Positions 42,707-50,783 of a stretch of 64,000 nt of DNA are shown here, one piece after another; the stretch's first letter is position 1; every line of letters begins with the position of its first letter. The notes beneath the pieces were generated by a model. That model worked only from the letters and a program-made list of their open reading frames with translations. It was not told the DNA's origin and searched no databases. The translations under genes were made by a program, and so were the position numbers. Source of the DNA: Caballeronia sp. INDeC2. GTDB lineage: Bacteria; Pseudomonadota; Gammaproteobacteria; Burkholderiales; Burkholderiaceae. The stretch is taken from the NCBI RefSeq assembly GCF_023631325.1, contig NZ_JALQDG010000036.1, positions 1 through 64,000 of the forward strand, read 5' to 3'.

Positions 42707-42759
42707 GCGATAACTCCAGGAAATAGCCTGATGCAAATAATTCAATGGTCAGTTATCGC
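42707..42759. promoter_or_regulatory. 9-bp inverted repeat in the LysR / sugar-acid operon spacer
   Basis: GCGATAACT (42707-42715) and AGTTATCGC (42751-42759) are perfect inverted copies separated by 35 bases, between the LysR start and the dehydratase start. The left copy overlaps the LysR ribosome site. The layout suits a LysR operator pair with autorepression. The role is inferred. Confidence 0.45.
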
Positions 42760-42846
42760 GGAGTTTCGCACACTAGCGCTACCCGATACAGCCGCGCAAA
42801 CCCTCGTTTCAGCGGCCCCACCCGAATAGAACCGGAGACACCGAAG

Positions 42847-44022
42847 ATGAAGATCAAGCACGTCCGCGCACGCGTTTTCGAATGGAAAGGCAAGGTCGTT
42901 GGGCCGCAAGCGCACTTCTGCACGAATGCCGTCGATATCCTCTACGAGCGCGGCGACGCGATGGGCTCGTTCCGCTTTCACGGCTGGCTCGTCGTCGAGA
43001 TCGAATGCGACGACGGCACCATCGGCATCGGCAATTGCGCGCTCGCGCCGCGCGTCGCGAAGCAGATCGTCGATGAATATCTCGCGCCTATCGCCATCGG
43101 CGAAGATCCGTTCGATCATGAATATATCTGGCAGAAGATGTATCGGCGCACGCTCGCATGGGGCCGCAAAGGCATCGGCATGGCGGCGATCTCCGCGATG
43201 GATATCGCCCTGTGGGACATCATGGGCAAGGCGGTGAAAAAGCCCGTCTTCAAGCTGCTCGGCGGCCGCACGAAAGAAAAGATCTGGTGCTACGCATCGA
43301 AGCTCTATAACAACGACGACCGCGACGCCTTTCTCGCGGAAGCCCAGGGCTATCTCGACCAGGGCTTCACCGCGATGAAGATGCGCTTCGGCTACGGCCC
43401 GAAAGATGGTCCGAAGGGCATGGCGAAGAATCTGGAGCAGGTGCGCCTGCTGCGCGAACTCGCAGGCGACGATGTGGACATCATGCTGGAATGCTATATG
43501 GGCTGGACGCTGGAATATGCGCGCCGCATGCTGCCGCGTCTTGCCGAGTTCAATCCGCGCTGGCTCGAAGAGCCCGTGATCGGCGACGACGTCGAAGGCT
43601 ATCAGGAGCTGAAGAAAATGAACATCGTGCCGATCTCCGGCGGCGAGCACGAGTTCACGAGCTATGGCTTCAAGGATCTGCTGGAACGCCGCGCCGTCGA
43701 TGTCATTCAGTACGATACGAATCGCGTGGGGGGCATCACCGCCGCGCGCAAGATCAACGCGATGGCTGAAGCGTGGTCCGTTCCCGTGATTCCGCACGCG
43801 GGGCAGATGCACAACTATCACCTGACGATGTCGAGCACCGCGAGCCCGATGTCCGAGTTCTTCCCCGTGTTCGACGTGGAGGTGGGCAACGAGCTCTTCT
43901 ATTACATCTTCGACGGCGAGCCGCAGCCGGAGAACGGTTATCTGCAACTCTCCGATGAAACGCCGGGCCTCGGCATCACGCTGTCCGACAAGCATCTGAG
44001 CGACTTCAACATCATCGAATGA
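42847..44022 (+). CDS. enolase-superfamily sugar-acid dehydratase (L-rhamnonate dehydratase-like)
   Basis: 391 aa from the ATG at 42847 (CCGGAGACACCGAAG). It has a capping domain at about 1-130 and a barrel to about 370. Conserved marks: IALWDIMGKAVKKPVFKLLG, the acidic metal ligands in VDIMLECYMGW, WLEEPV and SGGEHEFTSYG, and the late base His in IPHAGQMHNYHLTM. The C-terminal pattern GEPQPENGYLQLSDETPGLG parallels L-rhamnonate dehydratase. It should dehydrate an aldonate to a 2-keto-3-deoxy acid, but the exact sugar is not predictable. First gene of a five-gene operon. Confidence 0.8.
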   Translation: MKIKHVRARVFEWKGKVVGPQAHFCTNAVDILYERGDAMGSFRFHGWLVVEIECDDGTIGIGNCALAPRVAKQIVDEYLAPIAIGEDPFDHEYIWQKMYRRTLAWGRKGIGMAAISAMDIALWDIMGKAVKKPVFKLLGGRTKEKIWCYASKLYNNDDRDAFLAEAQGYLDQGFTAMKMRFGYGPKDGPKGMAKNLEQVRLLRELAGDDVDIMLECYMGWTLEYARRMLPRLAEFNPRWLEEPVIGDDVEGYQELKKMNIVPISGGEHEFTSYGFKDLLERRAVDVIQYDTNRVGGITAARKINAMAEAWSVPVIPHAGQMHNYHLTMSSTASPMSEFFPVFDVEVGNELFYYIFDGEPQPENGYLQLSDETPGLGITLSDKHLSDFNIIE

Positions 44023-44068
44023 CGCAATGATGCAGGGCCGATGCAGCCCGCCCTATCAGGAGACAGAC

Positions 44069-45367
44069 ATGGAGAGCAGGATCGAATCACACGCGGCGCG
44101 CGACGCCGCCTCGTCCGCACACGCGACGAGCGTGCGCTGGCGCATCTTCGGCGTGGTGTTTCTCATCACGCTGATCAACCTCGTGGACCGCATCTCACTT
44201 TCCATTGCGATGCCGACCATCGCGAAGGAGTTCGCGCTCTCGCCCGCAATGCAAGGACTCGTGCTCTCGAGCTTCTTCTGGTCGTATGCGCTCTTGCAGA
44301 TTCCGGGCGGCTGGCTCATCGACAAACTCGGGCCGCGCAAGGTCGTTGCAGGCGCGACTATTCTGTGGGGCATCTTCCAGACGTTGATGGGCGCCGCCAC
44401 CGGCGGCCTGTCGATGCTGCTTCTGCGCGTGGGTCTCGGCGGCGCGGAAGCCCCGCTCTTTCCCGCGGGCAGCAAGCTCAACGCGCTCTGGCTGTCACGC
44501 ACCGAACGCGCGCGCGGCGCGGTGCTGATGGATGCGGGCTCGCCGCTCGGCGCGGCGATCGGCGGCCTCGCGATTTCGAATCTGATCCTGATGTTCGGCT
44601 CGTGGCGCACCGCGTTCGTCGTCGCGGGGCTTGCAACGATCGCGTGCGGCTGGCTCGCATGGCGCTATCTGCGCGACGATCCCGCGAAGCATCCGGGCGT
44701 GAACGGCGCCGAGCTCGCGCATATACGCGACGGCGCGCCGTCCGTATCCAGTGCGGCGCGCGCAAGCCATGACGATGCGCCGCTGCCGCTGCGCTCGACC
44801 ATCGCGATGTGCATCGGCCGCATGAGCTGGGCGATGATCTTCTTCGGCTTGCTCACGTGGGGCCCGAGCTATCTGACGCAGGCGCGCGGTTTGAGCCTGT
44901 CGCAGATCGGCGCGGCCACCTTCTTCATCTTCCTCGCGGGCGCACTCGGCTCGCTGTCGGGCGGCTTCCTGTGCGATGCACTGTGCGCGATGAATTTCTC
45001 GCGCGGAAAGGTCGTGAAAAGCATGATCGCAGTTTCGGGCATTGCGACGCTCGCCGTATTCGCCTCGCTGCCGACGATCACGTCGCCCGTCGTCGCGGTC
45101 GCGGTGCTGTGCGGTGCATCGTTCCTGTTGATGTGGGGCAGTCTCTACTGGAGCCTGCCTTCGATGCTCGCGAGCCCGGGACGCGTCGGGCTGCTCGGTG
45201 CGTGCATGAACTGTGCTGGCAGCGTCGGCGGGATTTCGATTCCTCTCATCACCGGCTTCATTCTTCAGCGCACCGGTTCCTTCGATTCGGTGCTGCACTT
45301 CTACGGCGCGTGCGCGCTGGTGTATATCTTCGGTTCGATCGCCATCGATCTGCGCCGCACCCGCTAA
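44069..45367 (+). CDS. MFS transporter (ACS family) of the sugar-acid operon
   Basis: 432 aa from the ATG at 44069 (CAGGAGACAGAC). Twelve helices. ACS marks include FLITLINLVDRISLSIAMPT and IPGGWLIDKLGPRKVVAGA. It likely imports the aldonate used by the neighbouring dehydratase. An in-frame ATG fourteen codons upstream lacks a ribosome site. It is 46 bases after the dehydratase gene. Confidence 0.85.
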   Translation: MESRIESHAARDAASSAHATSVRWRIFGVVFLITLINLVDRISLSIAMPTIAKEFALSPAMQGLVLSSFFWSYALLQIPGGWLIDKLGPRKVVAGATILWGIFQTLMGAATGGLSMLLLRVGLGGAEAPLFPAGSKLNALWLSRTERARGAVLMDAGSPLGAAIGGLAISNLILMFGSWRTAFVVAGLATIACGWLAWRYLRDDPAKHPGVNGAELAHIRDGAPSVSSAARASHDDAPLPLRSTIAMCIGRMSWAMIFFGLLTWGPSYLTQARGLSLSQIGAATFFIFLAGALGSLSGGFLCDALCAMNFSRGKVVKSMIAVSGIATLAVFASLPTITSPVVAVAVLCGASFLLMWGSLYWSLPSMLASPGRVGLLGACMNCAGSVGGISIPLITGFILQRTGSFDSVLHFYGACALVYIFGSIAIDLRRTR

Positions 45368-45392
45368 CAATCGATCACGAGACCCTACAGAC

Positions 45393-46394
45393 ATGAAACC
45401 TCTCATCGCAGTTCTTCTCGGCGATCCCGCCGGCATCGGTCCCGAACTCATCGCCCGCCTCATCGCGAAGCCGGAGAATCGCGCGCGCGCCGACCTGCTA
45501 ATCGTCGGCGACAGGCGTGAGCTGGATAAAGGCATGGAGATCGCACAGCAGCGCTTCGACTATCGGCTCGTCGACAACGTCGATGCAGCCGCGCGCGACA
45601 CCGACGTGCCATCGCTCATCGACTTCCGTCTGCCCGACGACGCGCCCTACGAGCGCGCCGTATCGACCGAACGCGGCGGCCGCTACAGCCTCGAAGCCTT
45701 CAAACAGGCGCTCGCGATGACGCGCGCCAACCGCACGCAGGCGATGCTCTTCGCGCCGGTCAACAAGACCTCGCTGCACATGGCCGGCATGGAGACGAAC
45801 GACGAGATGGAATGGTTCGCGCGCCAGCTCGATTTCAGCGGCGCGTTCTGCGAGTTCAATGTGCTCGACGAGTTGTGGACCTCGCGCGTGACGTCGCATA
45901 TCGCGTTGAAGGACGTGAGCGCGAAGCTGACGCAGGAGCGTATCGTCGGCGCGGTGCAATTGATTCACGACGGTCTCAAGCGCGCGGGCGTCGAAAAGCC
46001 GCGCATCGCGGTATGCGGCTTCAATCCGCATAACGGCGACAACGGCGCATTCGGCCGCGAGGAAATCGACGTGATCGCACCGGCCGTCGAACAAGCGCGC
46101 GCACAGGGTTACGACGCGCAAGGCCCCTTTCCCGCCGATACCATCTTCGTGCGCGCACGCGATCAGAAAGTCTTCGACGGCGTCGTCACGATGTACCACG
46201 ACCAAGGTCAGATCGCGATGAAGCTGATGGGCTTCTGGCGCGGCGTCACCGTACACGGCGGCCTGCCCGTGCCGATCGCGACGCCCGCACACGGCACCGC
46301 GTTCGATATCCACGGGCAGGGCCGTGCCGATGTCGGCGCGACGCAGAAAGCGTTCGACATCGCCGTGCGCATGGCGCAAGACCGTCTGAGCTGA
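45393..46394 (+). CDS. PdxA-family dehydrogenase (PdxA2-like)
   Basis: 333 aa. It begins with the PdxA motif LLGDPAGIGPELIARLIAKP. The three metal-binding histidines are recognisable in RVTSHIALKD, CGFNPHNGDNGAFGREE and VVTMYHDQGQIAMKLMGF; HGTAFDIHGQGRADVGA follows. True PdxA acts in vitamin B6 synthesis. Catabolic PdxA2 proteins oxidise 4-phospho-threonate or -erythronate, but need a DUF1537 kinase, which is absent here. The enzyme may therefore oxidise an unphosphorylated sugar acid. The ribosome site is weak; start chosen by family homology. Confidence 0.8.
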   Translation: MKPLIAVLLGDPAGIGPELIARLIAKPENRARADLLIVGDRRELDKGMEIAQQRFDYRLVDNVDAAARDTDVPSLIDFRLPDDAPYERAVSTERGGRYSLEAFKQALAMTRANRTQAMLFAPVNKTSLHMAGMETNDEMEWFARQLDFSGAFCEFNVLDELWTSRVTSHIALKDVSAKLTQERIVGAVQLIHDGLKRAGVEKPRIAVCGFNPHNGDNGAFGREEIDVIAPAVEQARAQGYDAQGPFPADTIFVRARDQKVFDGVVTMYHDQGQIAMKLMGFWRGVTVHGGLPVPIATPAHGTAFDIHGQGRADVGATQKAFDIAVRMAQDRLS

Positions 46395-46398
46395 CGCC

Positions 46399-47355
46399 AT
46401 GATGCAAGAGCGCATCGAAGCCTTGCGCCGACGCTTCCTCGAAAGCGGCGACGACGCGGACCTGCCCATCGTCGACGCGCATCATCACTTCTGGGACGTG
46501 GCGCGCAACTATCATCCGTGGCTGCGCGATCTGCCGCGCATTCCGTTTCGCTATGGCGACTACGCCGCGATCTGCAAGAACTTCCTGCCCGACGATTACT
46601 TCGCGCAGGCGGGTAATCATCGCATCGTGAAGACGGTGATGATGGAAGGCGAATGGGACCCGCGCGACGTGCTCGGCGAAGTGCGCTGGGCCACCGCATT
46701 GCACGAACGCACCGGCCTGCCGAACGCGATGGCCGCGCAGATCTGGCTCGATCGCGAAGATGTCGCCGATGTGATCGACGCGTATCGCGAGATGCCGCTC
46801 GTGCGCAGCGTGCGTCACAAGCCGAAGACCGTTCCGCGCGCGGCGCATCGCGCGGATTTCGACGCGCCCGGCTCGATGCGTTGCGCCCGCTGGCGACGCG
46901 GCTATGCGTTGCTCGCGCAAAGCGGCCTGATGTTCGAATTGCAGGCGCCGTGGTGGCATTTCAGCGAAGCGGAAGAACTCGCGCGCGACTTTCCGCAGGT
47001 GAAAATCATCGTGAACCATGCGGGCCTGCCCGCCGATCGCAGCGACGAAGCGCTCGCCGCATGGCGCGCCGCGCTCGATGCGCTTGCGCAATGGCCGAAC
47101 GTATGGCTCAAGATATCCGGCATCGGCGAAGCTGGCGTAAGCTGGAGCGTCGAACGCAACGGACGCATCGTGCGCGATGCGATCGAAAGCTTCGGCATCG
47201 GCCGTTGCATGTTCGCGAGTAACTTTCCGGTCGACAGTCTCGTCGTCACGCTGGATGATCTTTTCACGGGCTTCAAGACCATCGTCGCGCATTGCACGCG
47301 AGAAGAGCGCCTCGCGCTATTCTTCGATAATGCGAGCGCGCTGTATCGAATCTAG
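46399..47355 (+). CDS. amidohydrolase (COG3618, sugar-lactonase type)
   Basis: 318 aa, TIM-barrel metal hydrolase. The first strand carries the metal motif VDAHHHFWDVARNYHPWL. Later marks are IIVNHAGLPADRSDEAL and CMFASNFPVDSL, typical of COG3618, which includes L-rhamnono- and L-fucono-lactonases and 2-pyrone-4,6-dicarboxylate lactonase. In this operon, opening a sugar lactone to feed the dehydratase is the simplest role. Start at the ATG at 46399 or 46402. It begins 4 bases after the PdxA2 stop. Confidence 0.8.
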   Translation: MMQERIEALRRRFLESGDDADLPIVDAHHHFWDVARNYHPWLRDLPRIPFRYGDYAAICKNFLPDDYFAQAGNHRIVKTVMMEGEWDPRDVLGEVRWATALHERTGLPNAMAAQIWLDREDVADVIDAYREMPLVRSVRHKPKTVPRAAHRADFDAPGSMRCARWRRGYALLAQSGLMFELQAPWWHFSEAEELARDFPQVKIIVNHAGLPADRSDEALAAWRAALDALAQWPNVWLKISGIGEAGVSWSVERNGRIVRDAIESFGIGRCMFASNFPVDSLVVTLDDLFTGFKTIVAHCTREERLALFFDNASALYRI

Positions 47356-47379
47356 ACTCATCAAAGGAGACACACTTCA

Positions 47380-48300
47380 ATGGCTGCACCTGTTTATCGC
47401 GGCGTATTCCCCGTCGCTCCGACCATCTTCGACGATCAAGGCCGTCTCGATCTCGAAGGCCAGAAGCGCGCGATCGATTTCATGATCGACGCCGGTTCGC
47501 ACGGCGTCTGCATACTGGCGAACTTCTCAGAGCAGTTCGCACTGTCCGATGCCGAGCGCGATACCGTGCAGCGCACGGTGCTCGAACATGTCGCGGGGCG
47601 CGTGCCCGTCATCGTCACGACGACGCATTTCAGCTCGCGCGTGTGCGCCGAGCGCAGCCGCGCCGCGCAGGACGCGGGCGCCGCGATGGTCATGATCATG
47701 CCGCCGTATCATGGCGCGACGATTCGCGTCGGCGAGCGCGGCATTCACGAGTTCTATCGCGAAGTGTCGGATGCGATCGACATTCCCATCATGATTCAGG
47801 ACGCGCCCGTTGCGGGCACGCCGCTCTCGGCATCGTTTCTCGCGAAGCTCGCGCGCGATGTGGAGCATGTGTCGTACTTCAAGATCGAAACGGCGCAGGC
47901 CGCGTCGAAGCTGCGCGAACTGATCGAGTTGGGGGGCGATGCGATCGTCGGTCCGTGGGATGGCGAAGAGGCGATCACGCTGATCCCCGACTTCGATGCG
48001 GGCGCGACCGGCGCAATGACGGGCGGCGGCTATCCGGACGGCATCCGCAAGATCGTCGATGCGTATTTCACGGGCGATACCGACAAAGCCGCCGATCTGT
48101 ATCAGCAATGGCTTCCGCTCATCAATTACGAGAACCGGCAGTGCGGTCTCGCCGCGTGCAAAACGCTGATGAAGGAAGGCGGCGTAATTCGCTCGGATGC
48201 GGTGCGTCATCCGCTCGCGCCGATGCACCCGGCCGTGCGCGATGGATTGTTGAAGGTCGCGCGCAAGCTCGATCCGCTCGTGCTGCGCTGGGGGCATTGA
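47380..48300 (+). CDS. DHDPS/NAL-family lyase or dehydratase
   Basis: 306 aa, (beta/alpha)8 barrel of the dihydrodipicolinate synthase family. The Schiff-base lysine is K168 in HVSYFKIETAQA. The usual catalytic Tyr region (Y-N-x-P) reads IMIQDAPVAG, so the Tyr is replaced; this is seen in 2-keto-3-deoxy acid dehydratase/aldolase branches. It should process the 2-keto-3-deoxy acid made by the operon, either by aldol cleavage to pyruvate plus an aldehyde or by dehydration. AAGGAGACAC precedes the start. Last gene of the operon; a hairpin follows. Confidence 0.8.
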   Translation: MAAPVYRGVFPVAPTIFDDQGRLDLEGQKRAIDFMIDAGSHGVCILANFSEQFALSDAERDTVQRTVLEHVAGRVPVIVTTTHFSSRVCAERSRAAQDAGAAMVMIMPPYHGATIRVGERGIHEFYREVSDAIDIPIMIQDAPVAGTPLSASFLAKLARDVEHVSYFKIETAQAASKLRELIELGGDAIVGPWDGEEAITLIPDFDAGATGAMTGGGYPDGIRKIVDAYFTGDTDKAADLYQQWLPLINYENRQCGLAACKTLMKEGGVIRSDAVRHPLAPMHPAVRDGLLKVARKLDPLVLRWGH

Positions 48301-48337
48301 TCAGCGGCGGCGCTTCTTCTTTTGTATCGGCCTTCAT

Positions 48338-48363
48338 CGCGGGAACGCCCACGCGTTCCCGCG
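48338..48363. terminator. 11-bp hairpin between convergent operons
   Basis: CGCGGGAACGC (48338-48348) pairs with GCGTTCCCGCG (48353-48363) around CCAC. It lies between the lyase stop (48300) and the ModA-like stop (48369). There is no T-run, so it is a terminator-like structure only. Confidence 0.45.
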
Positions 48364-48368
48364 CGCGG

Positions 48369-49058
48369 TTAGCAAGGCTCCATGCCGTGACGCGCTTTCG
48401 CGTCTTCGGCATCGGTCGAACGGAGAAATGCAAGGAATGCGCGCGCGAGTTGCGGCGCGCTCGTGTTCTCGCATATCGCGCCCTCGAACACCGTCAGCGT
48501 CTGAATCGCGGGCGGCAACATGCCGAGCACGTCGATGCCTTCGACGCCGATCATCTCGCTCATCTGCTGAAAGCCCAGTTCCACTTCGCCACGCGCGATG
48601 AGCGCGCCCACCGCGACGCCCGGCGGCGCTTGCACGATGCGCGACGCGATGCGTTCCGCAATGCCCCAGCGCTCGAACAAGCGCGTCAGATAGACGCCGC
48701 TCGGTCCCGTCGAATAACCGATGCCGCGCGCCGCGAGCACCGCTTCGCGCACGCTTGCTTCATCGTCGATGAAAGGATGCCGCGCGCCCGACTTCACCGC
48801 GATCGCGACACCCGAGCGCGCGATGCGCACGCGGCTCGTCGCATCGATGCGCCCCGACGCCGCGAGCCGGTCGATCGCGTCGGACGCGAGCACGACGATA
48901 TCGAACGCCTCGCCTTCATCGATACGCCTGAACGCCGCGACGCCGCCGACCGATTCGATCGCGATACGCTGCCGCGTCGTCGCTTCATACGTGGAAGCGA
49001 GTTCGTCGAGCAGTTGTCGCGTGGCCATCGAAGAGATGGCGGTGATGCTCATGCCCAT
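48369..49058 (-). CDS. ModA-like substrate-binding-fold protein without signal peptide
   Basis: 229 aa. It has the type 2 periplasmic-binding fold of molybdate-binding ModA: start ITAISSMATRQLLDELASTY, FDIVVLASDAIDRLAASGRI, GIGYSTGPSGVYLTRLFERW and GEVELGFQQMSEMI. Unlike ModA it starts directly at the first strand, with no signal peptide, so it should be cytoplasmic. It is translationally coupled (TGATG) to the LigK-type aldolase and closes the gallate operon. It may sense or act on a pathway intermediate; no ABC permease or ATPase is nearby. Function unknown. Confidence 0.7.
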   Translation of the reverse strand: MGMSITAISSMATRQLLDELASTYEATTRQRIAIESVGGVAAFRRIDEGEAFDIVVLASDAIDRLAASGRIDATSRVRIARSGVAIAVKSGARHPFIDDEASVREAVLAARGIGYSTGPSGVYLTRLFERWGIAERIASRIVQAPPGVAVGALIARGEVELGFQQMSEMIGVEGIDVLGMLPPAIQTLTVFEGAICENTSAPQLARAFLAFLRSTDAEDAKARHGMEPC

Positions 49059-49741
49059 CAGTCGATATAGCGCAGGCCCGCTCTTTCCAGCGGCTCGCGC
49101 ATCTTGTACATGTCGAGGCCGAGCACGCTGCTCGCGAGCTTCGCGCGCTTCTCTTCTTCGAGCGCCTCGCGCGCGATGGCCTTGTCGAGCACCTGTTGCG
49201 CCGATGCAGACGGCACGACGACGACGCCATCGTCATCCGCGACGATCACATCGCCGGGCGTGACCATTGCGCCCGCGCACACGACGGGAATGTTCACCGA
49301 GCCGAGCGTCGCCTTCACCGTGCCTTTCGCAGATATCGCGCGGCTCCACACCGGAAAGTTCATCTCCGTCAGCACGCGCACATCGCGCACGCCGCCGTCG
49401 ATGACGAGCGCCCGCGCGCCGCGCGCCTTGAAGCTCGTCGCGAGAAGATCGCCGAAGAAGCCGTCCGTGTTATCGGTCGTGCATGCGGCCACGACGACAT
49501 CGCCCGGACGGATCTGCTCGGCGGCGACGTGCAGCATCCAGTTGTCGCCCGGCTGCAGCAGCACGGTGACGGCCGTGCCGCTCGCCTGAGCGCCCGTGTA
49601 GATCGGCCTCATGCAGGGCTTCATCAGGCCGACACGGCCCATCGCTTCGTGCACGGTCGCCGAGCCGAGCGCGCCGAGCTTGCGGGCCGCATCCGCGTTC
49701 GCGCGATCGATGTTGCGATACACCACTCCGAGTTCGTACAT
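49058..49741 (-). CDS. ligK: 4-carboxy-4-hydroxy-2-oxoadipate aldolase (LigK/GalC, RraA-like fold)
   Basis: 227 aa from the ATG at 49741; upstream codons are the tail of the LigJ gene in another frame. The RraA-like fold is clear: GSATVHEAMGRVGLMKPCMR, LQPGDNWMLHVAAEQIRPGD, and GARALVIDGGVRDVRVL with the metal/catalytic Arg-Asp pair, then TPGDVIVADDDGVVVVP. LigK-type enzymes cleave 4-carboxy-4-hydroxy-2-oxoadipate to pyruvate and oxaloacetate. It is one base after the hydratase gene and overlaps the ModA-like start. Confidence 0.85.
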   Translation of the reverse strand: MYELGVVYRNIDRANADAARKLGALGSATVHEAMGRVGLMKPCMRPIYTGAQASGTAVTVLLQPGDNWMLHVAAEQIRPGDVVVAACTTDNTDGFFGDLLATSFKARGARALVIDGGVRDVRVLTEMNFPVWSRAISAKGTVKATLGSVNIPVVCAGAMVTPGDVIVADDDGVVVVPSASAQQVLDKAIAREALEEEKRAKLASSVLGLDMYKMREPLERAGLRYID

Positions 49742-49742
49742 G

Positions 49743-50768
49743 TCAGCGTCCCTTTGCCTTGAGCGCCGCATCGAGGCGCGGATACACGCGGCGCGCGTTG
49801 CCTTCGTAAATCTTGTAGCGCGCTTCGGGTTCGATCTGCGCGGCCTCGACATAGCGCTTGGTATCGTCGAAATAATGCCCCGTTTCAGGATCGATGCCAC
49901 GCACCGCGCCGATCATCTCGCTCGCGAACAGAATGTTGTCGACGGGAATCACGCGCGTCAGCAAGTCGATGCCGGGCTGATGATAGACGCATGTATCGAA
50001 GAACACGTTGTTGAGCAAATGATCCTTCAGCAAAGGCTTTTTCAGCTCTTGCGCGAGTCCGCGAAAACGTCCCCAGTGATACGGCACCGCGCCGCCGCCG
50101 TGAGGAATCACGAACTTGAGCGTCGGAAAATCGCGGAACAGATCGGACGTGAGGCACTGCATGAACGCGGTCGTATCCGCGTTGAGATAATGCGCGCCCG
50201 TTGTATGGAAACACGCATTGCAGCTCGTGCTTACGTGGATCATCGCGGGAAGATCGTACTCGACCATCTTCTCGTAGATCGGATACCAGTAGCGATCCGA
50301 GAGCGGCGGGCTCGTCCAGTGCCCGCCCGACGGATCCGGATTCAGATTGATCGCGACATTGCCGTATTGCTCGACGCACTTCACGAGCTCGGGAATGCAC
50401 GTCGAGACATCGACGCCCGGACTCTGCGGCAGCATCGCCGCGGGAATGAAGCTGTCCGGAAAGAGCTCGCTCACGCGATAACACAGCTCGTTGCAGATCG
50501 CGGCCCACGTACTCGATACTTCGAAGTCGCCGATGTGATGCGCCATGAAGCTCGCACGCGGGCTGAAGACGGTGAGATCGAGGCCGCGCTCGCGCATCAG
50601 CCGAAGCTGATTCGCTTCGATGGATTCGCGCAGTTCATCGTCGCCGATATGCAGCTCCGATGCAGCCGGCATCTCCGAAGGATTCTTGATGCCGGCGATC
50701 TGCCGGTGGCGCCACGCTTCCAGCGCTTTCGGCGCGGTCGTGTAGTGGCCGTGAATGTCGATGATCAT
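49743..50768 (-). CDS. ligJ: 4-oxalomesaconate hydratase (LigJ type amidohydrolase)
   Basis: 341 aa. It starts MIIDIHGHYTTAPKALEAWR, as in LigJ of the protocatechuate 4,5-cleavage/gallate route; metal residues include the H-x-H of strand 1, H in AMIHVSTSC, H in VIPHGGGAVPYHWGRFRG, and a late acidic residue. It hydrates 4-oxalomesaconate to 4-carboxy-4-hydroxy-2-oxoadipate. This is the amidohydrolase LigJ, not the unrelated GalB of Pseudomonas putida. Third gene of the operon. Confidence 0.85.
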   Translation of the reverse strand: MIIDIHGHYTTAPKALEAWRHRQIAGIKNPSEMPAASELHIGDDELRESIEANQLRLMRERGLDLTVFSPRASFMAHHIGDFEVSSTWAAICNELCYRVSELFPDSFIPAAMLPQSPGVDVSTCIPELVKCVEQYGNVAINLNPDPSGGHWTSPPLSDRYWYPIYEKMVEYDLPAMIHVSTSCNACFHTTGAHYLNADTTAFMQCLTSDLFRDFPTLKFVIPHGGGAVPYHWGRFRGLAQELKKPLLKDHLLNNVFFDTCVYHQPGIDLLTRVIPVDNILFASEMIGAVRGIDPETGHYFDDTKRYVEAAQIEPEARYKIYEGNARRVYPRLDAALKAKGR

Positions 50769-50783
50769 CCTTTACTCCAGGTG

